Part shown: in pieces, positions 1 through 4,414 of the stretch
Layout: every line of letters starts with the position of its first letter
How positions within the stretch are numbered: the first letter of the stretch is position 1
Assembly (NCBI GenBank): GCA_035691285.1
Contig: DASSJI010000035.1
Location: forward strand, 1-14,726
Reading direction: 5' to 3'
Origin: DATFEN01 sp035691285
Lineage (GTDB): Bacteria > Acidobacteriota > Vicinamibacteria > Fen-336
Length of the DNA stretch: 14,726 nucleotides
Program-made: the position numbers and the translations under genes
Notes under the pieces: generated by a model
What the model was told of the DNA's origin: nothing
The model's database searches: none
What the model saw: only the letters and a program-made list of their open reading frames with translations

Positions 1-174
1 CTGCAGATGGTCGGACGCAACGGCCTCCACAAGTACAACAACCAGGACCACGCGATGCTGACGGCCCTGCTCGCGGTCAGGAACGTCCTGGGAGAGAAGC
101 ACGACGTGTGGGCCGTGAACACCGAGGACGAGTACCACGAGGCTGGAGGCGAGACCTCCCCGACCGCGGAGTAG
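1..174 (+). CDS. C-terminal end of an FAD/NAD(P)-dependent oxidoreductase (partial)
   Basis: An open frame enters from the left edge in frame 1 and ends at TAG (172-174), giving 57 residues. The segment GRNGLHKYNNQDHAMLTALL followed by a VW-VN-EDEYHE stretch resembles, from memory, the C-terminus of FAD-dependent amine-oxidase/UDP-galactopyranose-mutase-like proteins, where the N-Q-D-H-A/S-M stretch closes the FAD domain. The N-terminal dinucleotide-binding motif lies outside the window, so the exact function cannot be named. Residues after EYHEAGG are low in complexity and look like an unstructured tail. The stop codon directly abuts the stop of the convergent regulator gene, leaving no room for a separate terminator between them. 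Confidence 0.6.
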   Translation: MQMVGRNGLHKYNNQDHAMLTALLAVRNVLGEKHDVWAVNTEDEYHEAGGETSPTAE

Positions 175-813
175 TCAGTCGAGGGTCTCCGTGGGCGAGT
201 CGGGCGCCGCGAAGCGCACGGTCAGGCTCTCCGTTCCCAACCGGATCACGTCACCGTCGCTCAGGGTCACCGAGCCCGCCAGACGCGTCTCTCTCAGGAA
301 GGTGCCGTTCTTGCTCGCGAGGTCCTCGATGGAGGCGCTCCGGCCCTCGACCCGGATCCGCGCGTGCAGCCGTGACACCTTGGCGCCCGCCAGGACGACG
401 TCGGCCTCCTCGGCCCGGCCGATGTCGTGGACGCCGGCTCCGAGGGCGAACTCCCGCTCCTTCCAGATGAGGAACACCCGGAACGGGGAGGACGCGCCCG
501 GTTCCGCCTCGGCCTCGAAGGCGTAGCCGAAGCCGCGCACCGTCCGCAACCAGCGCGGCGCGCGGGCATCGTCGCCGATGCCCTGCCGCACCTCGAAGGC
601 GAGCGTCGCGAGGTTGACGTCGGACACGAAGGTTTCGGGCCAGAGCGCGTCGCGGATCTCGGCCTTGGAGACGGCCCGGGGCCGCTCCCGGACGAGCAGC
701 TCCAGGAGCGCGAAGGCCTTCGGGGTCAGCTCGATCGGCTTCCCGCTTCGCTCGAGGCGGCGCGCGTCCGCATCGAACACGCAGTCCCCGAATCGCAGCT
801 TCACCCGAGCCAC
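175..813 (-). CDS. OmpR/PhoB-type winged-helix regulator fused to an FHA domain
   Basis: This 212-residue, probably cytoplasmic protein has two domains. Residues about 5-100 form an OmpR/PhoB-type winged helix: LTPKAFALLELLV (29-41), a recognition-helix region SDVNLATLAFEVRQGIG (64-80), and the closing wing motif TVRGFGYAF (91-99). Residues about 120-202 form a forkhead-associated phosphothreonine-binding domain with its signature residues: G132-R133, S147-R148-x-H150 and N169-G170-T171. There is no receiver domain, so control by a histidine kinase is not expected. The FHA domain suggests input from a Ser/Thr kinase or binding to a phosphorylated partner. The start is GTG at 813; an in-frame GTG at 804 is equally possible, and neither has a strong ribosome site. 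The upstream region carries three phased ATCCAA repeats that could be its own operator. Family assignment is firm; the regulon is unknown. Confidence 0.9.
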   Translation of the reverse strand: MARVKLRFGDCVFDADARRLERSGKPIELTPKAFALLELLVRERPRAVSKAEIRDALWPETFVSDVNLATLAFEVRQGIGDDARAPRWLRTVRGFGYAFEAEAEPGASSPFRVFLIWKEREFALGAGVHDIGRAEEADVVLAGAKVSRLHARIRVEGRSASIEDLASKNGTFLRETRLAGSVTLSDGDVIRLGTESLTVRFAAPDSPTETLD

Positions 814-864
814 CCGCCAGGACTCAACGGCCAGCGCCTAGGGCCATGTGTCACCGGCAGCGTA

Positions 865-893
865 ATCCAACAGAGATCCAACCGGGATCCAAA
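865..893. promoter_or_regulatory. Three direct repeats with 11-bp period, candidate operator
   Basis: ATCCAA occurs at 865, 876 and 887, each followed by C, C and A; on the other strand the unit reads GTTGGAT. The period is exactly 11 bp, one helical turn, so all copies face the same side of the DNA. PhoB/OmpR-family winged-helix proteins bind head-to-tail on direct repeats with this period. The array lies 51 bases from each of the two divergent starts (813 and 944). It is the best candidate site for the winged-helix/FHA protein encoded at 175-813. The repeat is seen; the binding is inferred. Confidence 0.6.
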
Positions 894-931
894 CCTCAAG
901 GCGCTCGCGCTTCCGACCTTCTTCCCCAACC

Positions 932-937
932 GGGAGG
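932..937 (+). promoter_or_regulatory. Ribosome binding site for the HExxH protein
   Basis: GGGAGG lies six bases before the ATG at 944, a strong Shine-Dalgarno match that fixes this start. Its presence shows the organism uses standard leadered initiation here, in contrast to the apparently leaderless starts at 1582, 4338 and 4415. Confidence 0.75.
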
Positions 938-943
938 CGGAAG

Positions 944-1447
944 ATGGATGGCAATCGGGCGACCTGGCGGGCGGCGCTGATGGCGGCCGCCACACTGGCC
1001 GGCGAGGTCACCGCCGCGGAGCGTCCCAACGTCCGGCTCATCCATGCGGACGCGCGCCTGGCGGTGAGCCAGGCTTTGGATTCGGCCGCGGCACGGCTTG
1101 GGCGTCCGGACTGCGCCGCCATCCTCGACGAGTTCGAGGATGTGCGCGGCCGCTCCCTGCAGGACAACCTCACGGCGCTCTCCATCGACGCTCCGGCCTA
1201 TCTCGGCACGGTGCTCTTCTACGACGGAGAGACGGATCCGGGCTGTGCGAGGCAAGAGGTCGTCGCCGTAGCGGTGCCTGGCATCCGCATCGTCAAGATA
1301 TGCCGCGGCTTCTTCAGGCGCTGGAAGCTGCGTCCGGACGAGGCCGAGGCAACCTTGATCCACGAGGCGCTCCACACGTTGGGCCTCGGCGAGAACCCGC
1401 CCAGCAGCCGCGAGATCACGGCCCGGGTGCTGAAGCGCTGCCACTGA
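944..1447 (+). CDS. Small, probably exported zinc-metalloprotease-like protein (HExxHxxGxxE)
   Basis: The protein has 167 residues and starts at an ATG with a strong ribosome site. The N-terminus looks like a weak Sec signal peptide: Arg at 5 and 9, a hydrophobic stretch at 10-22, and possible cleavage near TAA-E (about 23-26). The key motif is HEALHTLGLGE at 140-150, with zinc ligands H140 and H144, catalytic E141, and a Gly and Glu at the metzincin-like positions G147 and E150. Four cysteines (57, 101, 120, 166) could form two disulfides, which fits an extracytoplasmic location. No protease family can be named from memory, and the mature part is short (about 140 residues), so a narrow substrate range or a non-proteolytic role is possible. 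It is divergent from the winged-helix/FHA regulator and shares its control region, suggesting that regulator controls it. Confidence 0.7.
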   Translation: MDGNRATWRAALMAAATLAGEVTAAERPNVRLIHADARLAVSQALDSAAARLGRPDCAAILDEFEDVRGRSLQDNLTALSIDAPAYLGTVLFYDGETDPGCARQEVVAVAVPGIRIVKICRGFFRRWKLRPDEAEATLIHEALHTLGLGENPPSSREITARVLKRCH

Positions 1448-1581
1448 GGCGATGGCGCAGCGCGTAGTTGATGTCGGGGATCACGACCACCCGCAGCCGG
1501 CCGACTTCGAGCGCCAAGGCCGGGTTCCGAAGATTCTCACACGAACGAGTTGCGACGGGACGGCGTGCTCTAGAATCACCC
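1448..1581. other. Intergenic region with coding-like minus-strand remnant and a promoter
   Basis: These 134 bases separate the HExxH gene from the antiporter gene. The right end holds the antiporter promoter. The left two thirds, read on the minus strand from about 1550 to a TGA at 1416-1418, translates as NPALALEVGRLRVVVIPDIN and onward, with G or C in nearly every third position. That codon bias resembles a real gene. There is no convincing start or ribosome site and the reading overlaps the end of the HExxH gene, so it may be the decayed tail of a lost gene. I do not recognise the family. Confidence 0.3.
1550..1576 (+). promoter_or_regulatory. Sigma-70-like promoter for the antiporter, leaderless geometry
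   Basis: A -35-like TTGCGA (1550-1555) and a -10-like TAGAAT (1571-1576) are separated by 15 bases. Only five bases (CACCC) lie between the -10 box and the ATG at 1582, so transcription should begin at or within a base or two of the start codon. No Shine-Dalgarno sequence is present. This fits a leaderless mRNA and supports the ATG at 1582 over earlier in-frame starts. Confidence 0.55.
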
Positions 1582-3342
1582 ATGCCCCACGACATGCCCC
1601 TGGTCACCACGCTGGCCGCCGCCCTGGCGGCCGCGTGGGCGTTCGGCATCGTGGCGCAGCGCGTCGGCCTGTCGCCGATCGTCGGCTACCTGCTGGCCGG
1701 GATCGCGATCGGCCCGCATACCCCCGGCTTCGTCGGCGACGTCGCGATCGCGTCGCAGCTCGCGGAGATCGGAGTGGCCTTGCTGATGTTCGGCGTCGGG
1801 CTGCACTTCCACCTCGACGAGCTCTTGGCCGTCCGCGGCATCGCCGTGCCCGGCGCGCTGCTGCAGAGCGGCTTCGCCACCCTCCTCGGCCTGGCCGTTG
1901 GCCTGGCCATGGGCTGGCCGCCTACCGCGGGCCTCGTGTTCGGCCTGGCCCTCTCCGTCGCCAGTACGGTGGTCCTGATGCGCGGCCTCGAGAGCCGCGG
2001 CCTGGTCGGCGCGCCGGCCGGTCACGCGGCGATCGGCTGGCTCGTGTTCGAGGACATCCTCACGGTCGCAGTGCTCGTGGTGCTTCCGATCGTGAAGGAG
2101 CTGCAGTCCGGCGCCGGCGTCGGCATGGGGGAGGTGATGGGCGCGCTGGGCGCCGCCCTCGCGAAGCTGCTCGCCCTGGTCGCCCTCGTCATGGTGGCCG
2201 GCTCGCGCGCGATCCCGCGCATGCTCGAGCTCAGCGCCCGCCTCCGGTCCCGCGAGCTGTTCACCCTGACGGTGCTGGCCCTGGCGCTGGCCGTCGCGGC
2301 GGGCGCCGCGCACTTCTTCGGCGTGTCGATGGCGCTGGGCGCGTTCCTGGCGGGAATGCTCGTGGGTCAGACCACCGTCAGCCAGCAGGCAGCCGCCGAC
2401 GTCCTGCCGCTGCGCGACGCGTTCGCGGTCCTGTTCTTCGTCTCGGTCGGCATGCTCCTCGACCCCGCGTTCCTGGTGCGCGAGCCCTTCCTGGTGCTGG
2501 CCACGGTCGCGGTGATCGTGGTCGGCAAGGGCGTCGTCGCGCTCGCCGTGGTGGCGCTCTTGGCTCAGCCCGTGCGCACGGGCCTCGTGGTCGCGCTCGG
2601 CCTCGCCCAGATCGGCGAGTTCTCCTTCATCCTGGGCCAGATGGGCCGCGATCTGGGCCTGCTGCCCCCGGCGGGCGCGAGTTCTCTCGTGGCAGGCGCC
2701 CTGGTCACCATCGCGCTCAATCCGTTCCTGTTCCGGGCCCTCGACGGCATCGAGGACGGGTTGAGGAGGACGCCCTGGCTGTGGCGGCTCCTCGCAGCGC
2801 GGGCCGAGGCGCGGCGGGCTGCAAGGATCGGGAAGGGTGCGGGGCCGGTCGGAGCCCCAGGGGTCGTGATCGTGGGCTTCGGTCCCGTGGGCCAGACCGT
2901 GGATCGGCTCCTGCGCCAGTCGGGCATCGAGACGGTCGTCGTGGACCTCAACCTGGACGCGGTCCAGTCCCTGAGACGCGACGGCCGGCGCGCCGTCTAC
3001 GGAGACGCCAGCCAGGTCGAGGTGCTGCGGGAGGCCGGCGTCGGAGCCGCGAGCGCGCTCATCGTCACGCTTCCGCACTCGGCCAACCGGCGGGCGCTGA
3101 TCGCAGGCGCGCGGGAGCTGAACCCCTCGCTGCGCATCCTGGTGCGCGCGCGCTATCTCCGCGAGGGCGAGGAGCTGGCGCGAGCGGGCGCCGACGCGGC
3201 GTGCTACGAGGAGGTGGAGGCCGCCGTCGCCCTGGCGCGGGCGCTGCTCCGGGAAACCGGGACCGACGAGGAGACGATCCGGCGCGAGAGCGAGCGCGTC
3301 CGCGAGGACCTGACGCCCCTCGGCCGAAGCGTCGCCGTCTAG
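1582..3342 (+). CDS. KefB/YbaL-type monovalent cation:proton antiporter
   Basis: The predicted 586-residue inner-membrane protein belongs to the CPA2 family. Residues about 5-390 are a chain of hydrophobic helices with family hallmarks: an N-terminal GYLLAGIAIGP segment, LLMFGVGLHFHLDEL, a VFEDILTVAVLV helix with paired acidic residues typical of the ion-binding region, and QIGEFSFILG. A linker follows, then a TrkA-N (RCK) domain from about residue 426: a GFGPVGQTVDRLL dinucleotide-binding loop and an acidic VVVDLN strand end, expected to bind NAD(H) or another nucleotide. There is no TrkA-C domain. Length and layout match YbaL (about 560 residues) better than the glutathione-gated KefB/KefC pair, and no KefF/KefG-type subunit gene is adjacent. 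It probably exports K+ or Na+ in exchange for protons. The ATG at 1582 is chosen because the first helix follows directly and the promoter points to it; ATG at 1594 is an alternative. It appears to be a single-gene unit. Confidence 0.9.
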   Translation: MPHDMPLVTTLAAALAAAWAFGIVAQRVGLSPIVGYLLAGIAIGPHTPGFVGDVAIASQLAEIGVALLMFGVGLHFHLDELLAVRGIAVPGALLQSGFATLLGLAVGLAMGWPPTAGLVFGLALSVASTVVLMRGLESRGLVGAPAGHAAIGWLVFEDILTVAVLVVLPIVKELQSGAGVGMGEVMGALGAALAKLLALVALVMVAGSRAIPRMLELSARLRSRELFTLTVLALALAVAAGAAHFFGVSMALGAFLAGMLVGQTTVSQQAAADVLPLRDAFAVLFFVSVGMLLDPAFLVREPFLVLATVAVIVVGKGVVALAVVALLAQPVRTGLVVALGLAQIGEFSFILGQMGRDLGLLPPAGASSLVAGALVTIALNPFLFRALDGIEDGLRRTPWLWRLLAARAEARRAARIGKGAGPVGAPGVVIVGFGPVGQTVDRLLRQSGIETVVVDLNLDAVQSLRRDGRRAVYGDASQVEVLREAGVGAASALIVTLPHSANRRALIAGARELNPSLRILVRARYLREGEELARAGADAACYEEVEAAVALARALLRETGTDEETIRRESERVREDLTPLGRSVAV

Positions 3343-3382
3343 GCAGGCGCCGGTCGGCTGACTCAAGATCCCCCAACGCGAA

Positions 3383-3667
3383 TCAGGCGAGGCCGTCGTC
3401 CTGCGGCAGCGGCATCGTCCACTCGATCGGCTCGCCCAGGCTCGCGAGGGCTGCAAGCCAGAAACCGGGGTACGGCAGCGGCACGCGACGCACCACAGCG
3501 TGGATGCGGCGCCGCAGGCCCGGGTTCTGGCTCGCGAGGGCATACAGCTCCCTCCACGCCGCGAGGTCCCCGCGGTCGAGGATCTGGGCCAGCACCTCGT
3601 CGCTATCGAGGTCGAGCCGGCTTCGATTCCAGCTGACGACCGTGCGCTCGAGGGCGCGCAGGCTCAT
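3383..3667 (-). CDS. 94-residue partner of an AbiEii-like nucleotidyltransferase
   Basis: This small, mainly helical protein starts at ATG 3667, which overlaps the TGA of the upstream gene in an ATGA arrangement, so translation is probably coupled. Earlier in-frame starts would lie inside the upstream gene and give a low-complexity Pro/Gly/Arg stretch, so I reject them. The pattern LDLDSDEVLAQILDRGDLAAW followed by a Trp/Tyr helix resembles small helical proteins found beside AbiEii-type nucleotidyltransferases, often annotated as hypothetical or antitoxin-like. No helix-turn-helix or catalytic motif is evident. By context it is the likely antitoxin or partner subunit. This role is inferred from layout, not from a recognised domain. 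Confidence 0.6.
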   Translation of the reverse strand: MSLRALERTVVSWNRSRLDLDSDEVLAQILDRGDLAAWRELYALASQNPGLRRRIHAVVRRVPLPYPGFWLAALASLGEPIEWTMPLPQDDGLA

Positions 3668-4338
3668 CGGCCGTGGAGGAGGCCCGCAGCCAGGACTCCC
3701 GCCCAGTGCCGGCCTCGCGCCGAGAGGTGCGCCCAGTCGTTCCACGGCGCAACGAGTCCCTTGTAGGTGGCGAGATCCACCTCGGGCCTGTCGACCGGCG
3801 CCGCGCTCGCGAGCCGTTCGACCGCTTCGGCCACGGGAGACGCGCCACTCGGCTGCGCGTAGATCTCGTCGAACGAAGCGAACGCTTCACGAGCCGCCGG
3901 CTCGCCCAGCCGTTCGAGGAGGACCACGGTGTCGAGGTAGTCCCGCACGGTCCGCCGTGTGGCCAAGAGCCAGGCCTTGATGCGCGCCATCTCCGCCAGG
4001 GTCGGCACTCGCAGACCTGAAACGACCTCGGTCGCCAGCGGTCGCGTGCGTCGCAACTGCCGAATCCCCGTCACGACGCCGTCGAGGCTACCGAGGATCG
4101 CGACCGGGCGCTTCACGCGCGCCGTCTGCCAACCCGCTGCGGCTTCGAGCGTCGCCAAGACCTCGTCGAAGCGCGGTCGAAGGTCCTCGAGGACGTGGTC
4201 CCCGTCAAGGCTCTTTCGGTGCCCCGCGTGAAGTGCGGCGGCGGTGCCGCCGACGAGCACGGTCCCCGGCACGAGCGCCTGCAGGTGTCGCTCGGCGGCC
4301 AGCAGTCGTTCCCAGTCGGGAAGCGATTCGGGAGCCAC
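3664..4338 (-). CDS. AbiEii-like nucleotidyltransferase, putative toxin
   Basis: The 224-residue protein shows the layout of AbiEii/MNT-type minimal nucleotidyltransferases. Residues 27-33 (VLVGGTA) match the hG-G-T turn of the fold, and D45 and D47 in RKSLDGDHVL fit the paired metal-binding acids. In the C-terminal half K121 (MARIKAWL) and R132-D133-Y134-x-D136 match the K and R-D-x-x-D motifs seen in this family. Such enzymes transfer a nucleotide to a tRNA or protein target, and many are toxins of type IV or related toxin-antitoxin pairs. The start is GTG at 4338, seven bases after a TACAAT -10 box, so the mRNA looks leaderless. It is the first gene of a two-gene unit with the 94-residue partner. 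This order is the reverse of classical abiEi-abiEii. Enzymatic fold is likely; a toxin role is inferred. Confidence 0.75.
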   Translation of the reverse strand: MAPESLPDWERLLAAERHLQALVPGTVLVGGTAAALHAGHRKSLDGDHVLEDLRPRFDEVLATLEAAAGWQTARVKRPVAILGSLDGVVTGIRQLRRTRPLATEVVSGLRVPTLAEMARIKAWLLATRRTVRDYLDTVVLLERLGEPAAREAFASFDEIYAQPSGASPVAEAVERLASAAPVDRPEVDLATYKGLVAPWNDWAHLSARGRHWAGVLAAGLLHGR

Positions 4339-4345
4339 TGGGTGA

Positions 4346-4351
4346 ATTGTA
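4346..4351 (-). promoter_or_regulatory. -10 box of the nucleotidyltransferase unit
   Basis: On the minus strand TACAAT (one mismatch to TATAAT) is followed by seven bases and then the GTG at 4338. There is no ribosome site, so transcription and translation should begin at nearly the same base. The matching -35 region falls inside the inverted repeat at 4360-4384 and has no clear consensus, consistent with a promoter controlled by a bound protein. Confidence 0.55.
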
Positions 4352-4359
4352 GCGAACGA

Positions 4360-4384
4360 CGCAGGCGTCGGAGTGACGCCTGCG
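4360..4384. promoter_or_regulatory. Perfect 10-bp inverted repeat between divergent promoters
   Basis: CGCAGGCGTC (4360-4369) and GACGCCTGCG (4375-4384) are exact reverse complements around a five-base centre, GGAGT. The repeat covers the expected -35 regions of both the leftward (-10 at 4346-4351) and rightward (-10 at 4400-4405) promoters. This is a typical place for an autorepressor operator, and toxin-antitoxin units are commonly self-regulated. As RNA it would also form a stable hairpin, but no U-tract follows, so a terminator is unlikely. Confidence 0.6.
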
Positions 4385-4399
4385 GCCCTGGCTCCGCGC

Positions 4400-4405
4400 T
4401 ACGAT
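4400..4405 (+). promoter_or_regulatory. Possible -10 box of the DUF5916 gene
   Basis: TACGAT lies nine bases before the GTG at 4415. No Shine-Dalgarno sequence precedes that GTG, so the transcript may be leaderless or have a leader of one to three bases. The -35 region overlaps the right arm of the inverted repeat and has no good consensus. This site, together with the hydrophobic N-terminus, is the reason for preferring the start at 4415. Confidence 0.4.
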
Positions 4406-4414
4406 GCGCACCCT

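Noticed and set aside
3343..3382. Possible bidirectional terminator between the antiporter and the 94-residue gene
   Set aside because: The 40-base gap contains only a short GGCGCC palindrome with no stem of useful length and no T-run.
1452..3980. An 842-codon plus-strand frame overlapping the antiporter gene and the nucleotidyltransferase pair
   Set aside because: The translation is Arg/Pro/Gly-rich low-complexity sequence, with no motif, covering well-supported genes in other frames.
4360..4384. The inverted repeat as a transcription terminator
   Set aside because: No run of T follows on either strand, and it lies upstream of two divergent genes, not downstream of any gene. An operator is the better reading.
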